NCBI GenBank assembly: GCA_947589485.1
Contig: CANQBK010000008.1
Coordinates: 1 to 42,856 of the forward strand
From: an uncultured Clostridia bacterium
GTDB lineage: Bacteria; Bacillota; Clostridia; Oscillospirales; Acutalibacteraceae
Reading direction: 5' to 3'
Length of the DNA stretch: 42,856 nt
The notes below the pieces were generated by a model, which saw nothing but the letters and a program-made list of their open reading frames with translations, ran no database searches and was not told where the DNA came from. Both the position numbers and the translations under genes were made by a program. How positions within the stretch are numbered: position 1 is the stretch's first letter; the number at the start of each line of letters is the position of its first letter. Shown here in pieces: positions 20,691-28,332 of the stretch.

Positions 20691-20841
20691 TTGAATTTTA
20701 CAGAGTATCTTTTAGTATCTCCTTGCAGATTTAAGCGAAAAACAGTCCGGTGGACTGTTTTTCGGTGGGGAACCCACGCAAGGGGTTCCCCGTAAACAAT
20801 AAGTTTTTGCCTTTGTTAATGATAGTTAAGGGCTCCGCCCT
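20691..20841 (+). repeat. Direct repeat right of the DpnII-type cassette
   Basis: About 150 bases matching 17704-17842, with a 10-base internal duplication (AGTATCT repeated). Continues without break into the interspersed repeat at 20822-21010. Confidence 0.8.
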
Positions 20842-21010
20842 TAAAAACCTGCCAAAGGCTCTGCCTTTGGAATCCGCAAGCCTTTGAAAAGGCTTGACCG
20901 AAACTTTTAATTATGGGTATATAAATTTATTGCGCGCGATTGTAGTTTTTGCTTTCAGTACGAGTGAGCGGAGCGAACGACAACGCGAATCGCCCGCGCC
21001 GGCTCGGCGC
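20822..21010 (+). repeat. Palindromic interspersed repeat, copy 1
   Basis: A chain of short hairpins (AAGGGCTCCGCCCTT, CCAAAGGCTCTGCCTTTGG, AAGCCTTTGAAAAGGCTT) followed by GAGCGGAGCGA and GCGAATCGCC-type GC-rich blocks. The reverse-complement copy is at 37250-37620. Its GC content is well above the neighbouring sequence. Confidence 0.75.
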
Positions 21011-21011
21011 G

Positions 21012-22214
21012 TTAGTTTCTTATAGCCTTTTTAAAACAATCAATAACATATTGCGCCTGCTCATCGGTGAGCTTGCTGTAAAGAGGCAAAGTAATTTCAT
21101 TTTTATACATATTATATGCGTTCGGAAAATCTTCAATGTCAAAACCCATACGCTTGTAAGCCGTCATCATAGGCAAAGGCTTGTAGTGTACGTTCGTTGC
21201 CACACCGTAACTTGCCATTTTTTTGATGACCCTGTTGCGGTACTCCTCGTCCTCCCACATAATCTTTACAAGATATAAATGCCCGTTTGAACTGAACTTA
21301 TCCTTATCGGAATAATGCTGTAAAACAGAAACCCTTTGGTCTGCAAGTTCTCGGTCGTAAAATTCTATAATCTGTCTGCGGCGCTTTAAAATGGACGAAT
21401 AACGCTTGAGCTGTGCAAGTCCTATTGAAGCCATAATATCGGTCATATTACACTTAAAATACGGACCTATAATGTCATATTCCCAAGAACCAAGCTGTGT
21501 CTTTGCAAGAGCATCCTTCGACTGTCCGTGCAATGACAAAAGCATATACTGTTTGTACAATTCGTCACTGTTTAAATCGGAATGTTTTCTCCACGTTACC
21601 GCTCCGCCCTCACCTGTTGTAAGATTTTTGACGGCGTGAAACGAAAAAGCGGTAAAATCCGCAAGCGTACCCGACATTTGATAATTACGCTTTGCACCAA
21701 ACGAGTGTGCGCCGTCCGCAACGACAATGACCCTGTTGTAAATATCCTGAATAGGCGCTGAGGGCTTAAACAACGAACGCTTACTGCAAACAGCATCAAA
21801 AACCCTGTCATAATCGCAGGGAACACCAGCAACGTCAACAGGTATTATAGCTTTTGTGTTTTCATTTATAAGTTCGGGTATACTGTCGTAATCTATTTGA
21901 ACGGAATTTGGCATACAGTCAATCATAACGGGTTTTGCCCCTATATGGCACACCGCACTTGCGGTTGCAGTATATGTATATGCAGGAACAATAACCTCGT
22001 CGCCCCTTTTTATTCCGAGAATACGAAGCGTCATTTCAAGTGCGGCAGTACACGAATCAAAACAAACAGTCCTGTCACTCATACAAAAATTTGTAATCAG
22101 TTTTTCAAATTTCTTTGTTTTCGGACCCGTTGTTATCCAACCGCTTTTTAACGTATCCGTGACCTCGTTAATTTCTTCGTCGCCAATATCCGGCGGAGAA
22201 AACGGAATATTCAT
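21012..22214 (-). CDS. DegT/DnrJ/EryC1/StrS-family PLP aminotransferase
   Basis: A 400-residue sugar aminotransferase of the DegT/ArnB type, which transfers an amino group to keto-sugar nucleotides for surface glycans. Visible are GDEEINEVTDTLKSGWITTGP at the N-terminus, CTAALEMTLR, VIVPAYTYTATASA, VVADGAHSFGA with the PLP-binding Asp, and the PLP lysine in FSFHAVKNLTTGEGG (about residue 197). The start at 22214 (MNIPFSPP) is chosen over a TTG extension because GGGGAGG lies 11 bases before it. It follows folD by 26 bases. No other sugar-nucleotide genes are in the window, so the substrate is unknown. Confidence 0.9.
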   Translation of the reverse strand: MNIPFSPPDIGDEEINEVTDTLKSGWITTGPKTKKFEKLITNFCMSDRTVCFDSCTAALEMTLRILGIKRGDEVIVPAYTYTATASAVCHIGAKPVMIDCMPNSVQIDYDSIPELINENTKAIIPVDVAGVPCDYDRVFDAVCSKRSLFKPSAPIQDIYNRVIVVADGAHSFGAKRNYQMSGTLADFTAFSFHAVKNLTTGEGGAVTWRKHSDLNSDELYKQYMLLSLHGQSKDALAKTQLGSWEYDIIGPYFKCNMTDIMASIGLAQLKRYSSILKRRRQIIEFYDRELADQRVSVLQHYSDKDKFSSNGHLYLVKIMWEDEEYRNRVIKKMASYGVATNVHYKPLPMMTAYKRMGFDIEDFPNAYNMYKNEITLPLYSKLTDEQAQYVIDCFKKAIRN

Positions 22215-22240
22215 AATATACTTGTTCCTCCCCAAAAATA

Positions 22241-23092
22241 TTAAAGGTTATTCTGAATTTTTGCCGCCATAAGTGTATTTTTCATAAGCATTGCAATTGT
22301 CATAGGTCCGACTCCGCCGGGAACGGGAGTAATATATGATGCTTTGGGTTCTACCTCGGCAAAATCAACATCTCCGCACAGCTTTCCGTTCTCATCTCGG
22401 TTTACACCTACATCAAGGACAACCGCACCGGCCTTTACCATATCCGCCTTTACAAATTTCGGTTTGCCGACCGCCGCAACAAGAATATCGGCATTTGAGC
22501 AAATTTCTTTCAAATTTTCGGTCTTGCTATGGCATATCGTAACCGTTCCGTTTTCGTGCAATAAAAGCATTGACATAGGCTTGCCGACAATATTGCTCCT
22601 GCCGATTACAACACATTTTTTTCCGCAAACATCAATACCCGCCGAATGTATAAGCTCCATAACGCCTGCCGGTGTACAAGGCAGAAAATGATAATCGCCA
22701 ATCATAATTTTTCCGACGTTGGACGGGTGAAAAGCGTCAACGTCCTTTAAAGGTGAAATGGAATTTATGATAGCTTTCTCATCAATGTGTTTTGGCAGAG
22801 GAAGCTGACACAATATTCCGTTTATTTGGGGGTTATTGTTCAACTTTTCTATAATAGCCAAAAGTTCCTCTTGAGTGGTATCTTCGGGAAGAGCATATTC
22901 CTCCGACAAAAAGCCCACCTCGGCGCACGCTTTCTTTTTATTGTTTACATATACTCTTGATGCCGGATCGTTTCCCACAATAATTACCGCAAGTCCCGGG
23001 TCTATACCTTTTTCTTTAAGCAATTCACACTCAGCCTTTACATCGGCTCTTACCTTTGCCGATACTTCCTTACCGCTTATAATAACAGCCAT
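22241..23092 (-). CDS. folD: Bifunctional methylene-THF dehydrogenase/cyclohydrolase FolD
   Basis: A 283-residue cytoplasmic one-carbon enzyme. Signature segments YVNNKKKACAEVG (catalytic Lys), QLPLPKHIDEKAII, PCTPAGVMEL, the NADP-binding VIGRSNIVGKPMSMLL and the C-terminal PVPGGVGPMTIAML are all present. Normal length. ATG at 23092 with AAAGGAGATTTATTATG. Confidence 0.97.
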   Translation of the reverse strand: MAVIISGKEVSAKVRADVKAECELLKEKGIDPGLAVIIVGNDPASRVYVNNKKKACAEVGFLSEEYALPEDTTQEELLAIIEKLNNNPQINGILCQLPLPKHIDEKAIINSISPLKDVDAFHPSNVGKIMIGDYHFLPCTPAGVMELIHSAGIDVCGKKCVVIGRSNIVGKPMSMLLLHENGTVTICHSKTENLKEICSNADILVAAVGKPKFVKADMVKAGAVVLDVGVNRDENGKLCGDVDFAEVEPKASYITPVPGGVGPMTIAMLMKNTLMAAKIQNNL

Positions 23093-23189
23093 AATAAATC
23101 TCCTTTATCTTATTGCGTAAATTTCAAATATTGACGGAACACATTATAAAAACTCCGCCGCTTAATATTTTACAGTACCGCTTTTTATG

Positions 23190-24053
23190 TCACTCACTGT
23201 TTGAGGGTTCATTTTTTTCAACAGCATCCGTAATTTTTTCGGACGTTTCCTTATCCGAAGCAAAGCCCTTTTTCTTAATTGCGTTTACAACCAAAATAAC
23301 CGCTCCGACAATAAACGTAACTCCCGCAATTATCTGCGACACACGGAGTCCAAAAAACGGAGTATACAAACTGTCTGTACGAAGCCCCTCAACAAACATT
23401 CTTTCAAAGCCGTACCAAACAATATACATCAAAGCCAGTTGTCCGTCATATTTTCTGTATTTTATACCCCAAAAAAACAATATAAAAAAACCGAGCAGGC
23501 ACCATAGGGACTCGTACAAAAAGCAGGGGTGAACACCTATATTGTTTGTATTTTCGCTGACCATTCTCCAAGGCAAATCGGTTTCTATACCGAACGCCTC
23601 CTGATTTACGAAATTTCCCCATCTTCCTATGCCCTGTCCTATAAGGAATCCCATACCCGCGACATCAAGTACAGCGGGTATGTTCATTTTTTTTATCTTA
23701 GCAATTATACAACCGCCCAAAACACTGCCGATTACTCCGCCGTATATGGCAAGTCCTCCGTTATGGACGGCAAGAATTTCATTTAGATGCTGCGAATAAT
23801 AATCCCACCTAAAAATTACATAATACAGTCTTGCTCCTAAAATACCGCATATAAGCCCGACAAGTACACAGTCAATAAAATCATCACGTTTTATACCGAA
23901 TTTTTTAAGGTTTGTAATCGCAAAAATCAAAGCAAGTATAAAACCAAAACCGATTATAACTCCGTACCAATATACGTTAAAAGAGCCTATTGAAAATGCG
24001 ACAGGATTAATTTTTAGGTGAATACCCAATTCGGGAAATTGTACATTATACAT
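23190..24053 (-). CDS. lgt: Prolipoprotein diacylglyceryl transferase
   Basis: A 287-residue polytopic membrane enzyme that adds diacylglycerol to the lipobox Cys of prolipoproteins. About seven hydrophobic segments are visible. The family signature GQGIGRWGNFVNQEAFG lies near residue 140, with an early WYGVIIGFGF and a HPCFLYESLW block. The C-terminal tail is acidic/polar and slightly longer than usual. Start GGAGAGAAAAGTATG. Sits between ymfH and folD on the same strand. Confidence 0.96.
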   Translation of the reverse strand: MYNVQFPELGIHLKINPVAFSIGSFNVYWYGVIIGFGFILALIFAITNLKKFGIKRDDFIDCVLVGLICGILGARLYYVIFRWDYYSQHLNEILAVHNGGLAIYGGVIGSVLGGCIIAKIKKMNIPAVLDVAGMGFLIGQGIGRWGNFVNQEAFGIETDLPWRMVSENTNNIGVHPCFLYESLWCLLGFFILFFWGIKYRKYDGQLALMYIVWYGFERMFVEGLRTDSLYTPFFGLRVSQIIAGVTFIVGAVILVVNAIKKKGFASDKETSEKITDAVEKNEPSNSE

Positions 24054-24068
24054 ACTTTTCTCTCCATA

Positions 24069-25343
24069 TCAGTCATCTGTTCCCTTTACAACGGACAAAC
24101 AACTGTTTTCGGGATCAAGCTGTTCTTTAAGTCTTTCGTTTACATCGTCACACGTCAGTACGGCAATATCCTCCATCGACTCAAATATTTTACGTCCCGT
24201 AAACTCACCGTTAATAATTTCCGACGCAATAGAAGAGGGGTGATCAAACCCGCTTATCAACTTTCCGTAAATACACCTTTTGGCTATTTCAAAATCCTTA
24301 GGCGAAATTCCGTTTTCGTGAAGTTCTTTTGTTCTTTTGCGAATTATTTCGGCAACCGCGTTGGGGTTCCTTGTTTCGCCGGAAAAGATAATTCCTCTGT
24401 ATCCCATACCCTCAAGATATTCTGTTCCAAAACCGGAATTTATAAGACCCTTGTCAAGAAGCTCCCGATAAAGCGCCGAACCCTCTCCGGCAAAAGCCTC
24501 CAGTATAATGTTTGTACCTATCAGCTCCTTGTTTGAGGCAAAATGCTCAGGTGCTTTTTCCTTAAAGCCAAGTTCAAACATAGGAACGGCAACGGGCAAA
24601 ACCTGTTCCGTATAATGTGTCACGACCTCATACGGTTCATTCGGAAAAATACTTTCCGTTTTAAATTCCTCATTTTCTTTCAGCACACTGTCGGCAATCT
24701 CTATGACCTCATCGGGTGAAGCATTTCCCGCCACACACATAACCATATTATTAAGATTATAGTAGCTTTTGTAACAGTTGTATAAGATTTCCGGCGTAAT
24801 ATCGGCAATAGTTTCAACACTGCCCGCAATATCAATATTTATGGGATGATTTTTATACATACCCTGCAAAAGGTTCATCATAACCTTCCAGTCCGCACTG
24901 TCCTCATACATCTTTATTTCCTGACCGATTATCCCCTGCTCTTTTGCAACTGTTTCTTCGGTAAAATACGGCGATTGAACCAAATCCAGCAATATTTTAA
25001 GTGATTCTCCGAAATTCTCAGTACAGGAAAACAAATAACAGGTAACATCAAATGAGGTATAAGCGTTTGCGGAAGCGCCTGTTTTCGCGTATTTTGAAAA
25101 GGCGTCGCCGTCCTCGCTTTCAAACAGCTTATGCTCCAAATAATGGGCGGTACCGTCAGGGACATTTATTTCCCGTCCTTTATATTTAAATTTTGAATTT
25201 ATGGAGCCGAATTTAGTTCCCACAGATGCGTACACCGATCTGAAATTTTCCTTGGGATAAACGATAATTGTCAGTCCCGATTTGTGTTTCATTCGGTAAT
25301 AACATTCGCCGACACGGCTGTTTTCTATCTTTGTAAAATTCAT
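24069..25343 (-). CDS. ymfH: M16-family zinc peptidase, YmfH-like
   Basis: A 424-residue insulinase-family peptidase. The inverted zinc motif HYLEH (His67, Glu70, His71) is intact, and the third ligand Glu lies in QEIKMYED (about 142-147). The second M16 half is also present. In Firmicutes it is usually paired with YmfF, as here. It is a candidate processing peptidase for signal peptides or small peptides. Start AAAGAGGCATTATTAATG; 15-base gap to lgt. Confidence 0.92.
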   Translation of the reverse strand: MNFTKIENSRVGECYYRMKHKSGLTIIVYPKENFRSVYASVGTKFGSINSKFKYKGREINVPDGTAHYLEHKLFESEDGDAFSKYAKTGASANAYTSFDVTCYLFSCTENFGESLKILLDLVQSPYFTEETVAKEQGIIGQEIKMYEDSADWKVMMNLLQGMYKNHPINIDIAGSVETIADITPEILYNCYKSYYNLNNMVMCVAGNASPDEVIEIADSVLKENEEFKTESIFPNEPYEVVTHYTEQVLPVAVPMFELGFKEKAPEHFASNKELIGTNIILEAFAGEGSALYRELLDKGLINSGFGTEYLEGMGYRGIIFSGETRNPNAVAEIIRKRTKELHENGISPKDFEIAKRCIYGKLISGFDHPSSIASEIINGEFTGRKIFESMEDIAVLTCDDVNERLKEQLDPENSCLSVVKGTDD

Positions 25344-25366
25344 TAATAATGCCTCTTTTCGTAATA

Positions 25367-26629
25367 TTAGTTTCCGATAACCGAGAACACCGTATCGAGC
25401 TTAATATAACGCGCAAGCTCAATAATATCATCCTTTGTAACCGTGTCAACAATTTCAGCCGCCTCGATCGGCGTCAATATGTCACTGCGGTTCATTCTGC
25501 CTATATAGAATGACTGAATTGCCGCAAGACTGTCAAGTGATGATATATAAGCATTTTTCAGCACCAGCTTAGCCGAATTAAGTTCATCGTCACTTATATT
25601 TCCGTCCGCAAGCTCTCTTATCTGCTCCATAACGGCTTTTTCGGTTTTTTCCGTATTTTTGTTTTCAACGCCGCTGTCGACTATCAATATTCCCTTTTCG
25701 TTATCAACACGGCTTGCACAATAATAGCACAGGCTTTGTTTTTCACGCACGTTGGAAAATAATTTTGACGTCGGCGTTCCGCCCAAAATTGCGGACATAA
25801 GCGAGCTTGCAATGCACTTTTGTTTATCCTGCGGGTACATACATCTAAAACCCATAACCAACTTTGACTGTACGACATCTTCTTTTTCCGAGATTCGCTT
25901 AACTTTATCAACTTTATCAATAACAATGCTTTTGCTTTCGGTTTTGCGCGGCTTGTTTTCAAAGTATTTTTTAAATTTTTCATATACGTTGCTCGGCTCC
26001 GTACTGCCAAGCATTGTAAGCTCGGCTTTTGAATTGTCAAGCAAGTTCTTCCACGCATTGTATATATCGTCAAGAGTCAGCTTTTCCACATCTTCTTTTT
26101 TACCGTACCGACCTATTGAAAACGGCTCGTTTTCACACATAATTTCAATACAACGGTTAATTGCATAAGTGCGCTTATCATTAAATTCGGCGTCTATATT
26201 TTCTATAAGCTGTCTGCGTTCCTGTTCCACATCTTCTTCGGAAAAATGACCGTCTGTAATATTCGGATCAAACATTATTGAACAAAGAAGTTCGGCAAGC
26301 TCCGTGGAAATCGACTCTCCGTCAAGGGTATATTTATCCTCTATACCGGACACGGATAATATTACTGCCTGATAATCCCCTATTCTTCTTACCGATGGGT
26401 ACAAAGCGGCGCTGTACAGTTCTTCAAGCCTGCGGCTAAGAGCGGTAAAATCGGGGTATCTTTTACAGGAGCGCGTCAACACGCATGAAAGAAGCGCATT
26501 TGCGGCTGCCGTTTTACTTTCAAGAGGAGAAAGCAAAGCCGCACCCATACGTCCGCGTTTAAATCTACCGTCTGTAATGCTTGTAAAGGTCACGCCCTCA
26601 CAAATTTCCTTTCGTTCAAAATCAGACAT
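25367..26629 (-). CDS. ymfF: M16-family peptidase partner lacking zinc motif, YmfF-like
   Basis: A 420-residue M16-fold protein. The HxxEH motif is absent from its N-terminal half, so it is probably the non-catalytic partner of the downstream YmfH-like enzyme, like the two-subunit M16 peptidases. The C-terminal half keeps the M16 R/Y region (REKQSLCYYCASR). The start at 26629 is fixed by GGAGATGTTGTAATG; a 40-residue upstream extension has no support. Head of the run ymfF-ymfH-lgt-folD-degT. Confidence 0.9.
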   Translation of the reverse strand: MSDFERKEICEGVTFTSITDGRFKRGRMGAALLSPLESKTAAANALLSCVLTRSCKRYPDFTALSRRLEELYSAALYPSVRRIGDYQAVILSVSGIEDKYTLDGESISTELAELLCSIMFDPNITDGHFSEEDVEQERRQLIENIDAEFNDKRTYAINRCIEIMCENEPFSIGRYGKKEDVEKLTLDDIYNAWKNLLDNSKAELTMLGSTEPSNVYEKFKKYFENKPRKTESKSIVIDKVDKVKRISEKEDVVQSKLVMGFRCMYPQDKQKCIASSLMSAILGGTPTSKLFSNVREKQSLCYYCASRVDNEKGILIVDSGVENKNTEKTEKAVMEQIRELADGNISDDELNSAKLVLKNAYISSLDSLAAIQSFYIGRMNRSDILTPIEAAEIVDTVTKDDIIELARYIKLDTVFSVIGN

Positions 26630-26704
26630 TACAACATCTCCATATAAATTAATTTTACAATCGTTTATATTATACCATAATATCCTTACATATAAAAGTA
26701 TATT

Positions 26705-26740
26705 TTTAAATAGTGCAAAAGTTAATTTGCAATCCGGCTT
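26705..26740 (+). repeat. 36-base direct repeat, copy 1
   Basis: TTTAAAT-GTGCAAAAGTTAATT followed by CGGCT; the second copy is at 27057-27092 with about four in five bases matching. The pair brackets the terminator-containing repeat. Confidence 0.5.
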
Positions 26741-26924
26741 AATTTTCATAGAGTGGCAGCACCCTAAATCGGATACTCATTAATATACACCCACTTTTAT
26801 TTCCAACCGGAAAAGAAATAGTTATATATAATACTTAGAGTATTATGGGCAGAATTAAATTTATCAAACCATTGATTGTACAATGATTAAACGGTAACAA
26901 CGGTTTATGTCAGCCGTCCTTTAG

Positions 26925-27050
26925 GGAAAAATGAACAAACCCCCGACAAAGTCCGGTAAACTCTGTCGGGGGTTGTTTTATGCAGCTATGTCCCCTTAGC
27001 CTTGACTTAAATATAACACAAAAGGGTAGGAAAATCAAGCGGAATCAAGA
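26925..27050. repeat. Dispersed repeat, copy 2, with bidirectional terminator hairpin
   Basis: Matches 9967-10090. The hairpin CCCCCGACA/TGTCGGGGG at about 26941-26973 has T-rich flanks on both strands. Downstream similarity includes CTTAAATATA and AATCAAGCG blocks. Confidence 0.6.
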
Positions 27051-27141
27051 ATATGTTTTAAATCGTGCAAAAGTTAATTAACGATTCGGCTCCACACAAA
27101 AATATTTTTTACAAATAATTAAAAATAAATCAAATTACCTC

Positions 27142-27170
27142 TTGCAAATTTTAATTTTATATGTTATTAT
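27142..27170 (+). promoter_or_regulatory. tRNA-Arg promoter
   Basis: TTGCAA (27142-27147), 17 bases, TATTAT (27165-27170), 23 bases before the tRNA. Confidence 0.65.
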
Positions 27171-27193
27171 TATTAAGCGATTTAAATTTGTAT

Positions 27194-27267
27194 GCGCCGG
27201 TAGCTCAGCCGGATAGAGTGACTGGCTACGAACCAGTAGGTCGGGGGTTCGAGTCCCTCCCGGCGCG
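27194..27267 (+). tRNA. tRNA-Arg(ACG)
   Basis: 74 bases without encoded CCA. Acceptor GCGCCGG/CCGGCGC, anticodon stem CTGG/CCAG with loop CTACGAA (anticodon ACG), T loop TTCGAGT. Decodes CGN codons after A34 deamination. Confidence 0.96.
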
Positions 27268-27284
27268 TGATAATTGTATGGCAG

Positions 27285-27312
27285 TAGGCGAGAAATTGAT
27301 ATTTCTCGCCTA
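27285..27312 (+). terminator. Terminator after tRNA-Arg
   Basis: TAGGCGAGAAAT/ATTTCTCGCCTA with a TGAT loop, then TTTGTT. Confidence 0.7.
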
Positions 27313-27580
27313 TTTGTTAAGCAATCAGGATTTTTCTTTGTTAAGGAATTGTTTTTGAGGATTATCCTCTGATAGTGAGCCTGTCGTTTAATTTGCGGTT
27401 AAGCGATGGGTTTTTATTGTTTACTTTTTCAACATACATTTATGTAAGCCATTGGCAATCATTCAGCCTTTTTCAAGGTATGATAACGATTTTTAGGTTA
27501 TTCTCCACCTAAGTATTTTTTCATTTGCCAAAGTGCTATAATTTATGACAGAAATCTTAGGTTTAATGGAAGTGAGCAAA

Positions 27581-28144
27581 ATGAAAGAGTATATTTTGAT
27601 AGCAGGAGTTAATGGAACAGGTAAATCAAGTTTCAGAGGTGTATTAGAGGGACAAGGTGTTCCTCTCGGACATATCATTGATCCTGATCTTATTGCTAAG
27701 CAAAACAGTTTCAACGAAATATCAGCAGGAAAACAGGCTGTCAGAGAAATACAGAATTGTTTGAAGAACGGCGAAACTATTACACAGGAAACCACTTTGT
27801 CAAGCCATCAAATTAGAAAAACGTTAATGAAAGCCAAAGAACAAAGTTACAAAATAATTATGTATTACATTGGCTTGAATACGAAGTATGAAAGTATTTA
27901 CCGCATTGCCAACCGTGTAAGAAAAGGTGGACACGATATTCCTCCCGATGATGTAATCAGAAGATTTACACACCGTTTTGAAGCACTTGACAGAATTGTT
28001 CCGTTATGTGATAAAGTTGTATTTTATGACAACGACAACGGATTCGTCAAAGTTGCAGAAATAACAGACGGAACATTCCTTTACACAAACAGTTATCGTC
28101 CTGATTGGATAGTGGAGTATTATAACCGTTTTATATCAGAATAA
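27581..28144 (+). CDS. Zeta-toxin-like P-loop kinase, solitary
   Basis: A 187-residue P-loop protein. Walker A GVNGTGKS is at residues 9-16, followed by a QETTLSS segment and an arginine-rich lid (RIANRVRKGGHDIPPDDVIRRF) typical of zeta-toxin/UDP-GlcNAc-kinase-like proteins. Start 27581 is chosen by GGAAGTGAG five to six bases upstream. No epsilon-type antitoxin gene is adjacent, as in many chromosomal zeta-like proteins, so its role as a toxin is uncertain. One of few plus-strand genes; flanked by tRNA-Arg and a strong terminator. Confidence 0.75.
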   Translation: MKEYILIAGVNGTGKSSFRGVLEGQGVPLGHIIDPDLIAKQNSFNEISAGKQAVREIQNCLKNGETITQETTLSSHQIRKTLMKAKEQSYKIIMYYIGLNTKYESIYRIANRVRKGGHDIPPDDVIRRFTHRFEALDRIVPLCDKVVFYDNDNGFVKVAEITDGTFLYTNSYRPDWIVEYYNRFISE

Positions 28145-28160
28145 ACTTTAAGAAGTTAAG

Positions 28161-28217
28161 AGGTCAACAGGTCAAACAGGACATATTGTCTTGTTCTACT
28201 GTTGGCTTATTTTTTTG
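28161..28217 (+). terminator. Terminator of the zeta-like gene
   Basis: A two-part stem (GTCAACAG/CTGTTGGC and AACAGGAC/GTCTTGTT, with GU pairs) followed by a run of seven T. Confidence 0.75.
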
Positions 28218-28265
28218 CACACAAATGTCGGTATCCGACAAAATGGTTTTATTACAAAAAATAAC

Positions 28266-28303
28266 GGGCTCCAAAACCAAACCGAAGTTTGATTTTGGAG
28301 CCC
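28266..28303 (-). terminator. Terminator of the pilin operon
   Basis: GGGCTCCAAAA ... TTTTGGAGCCC, a 17-bp near-perfect stem. On the minus strand TTATTTTTTG follows. Confidence 0.8.
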
Positions 28304-28332
28304 ATATCATAGCATATAACAGTTTTTACCGC

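Larger units (their letters stand above)
26630..27141. other. Gene-free stretch with repeats before tRNA-Arg
   Basis: Holds a dispersed repeat copy (26925-27050) and a 36-base imperfect direct repeat (26705-26740 and 27057-27092). No gene is visible. Confidence 0.5.
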
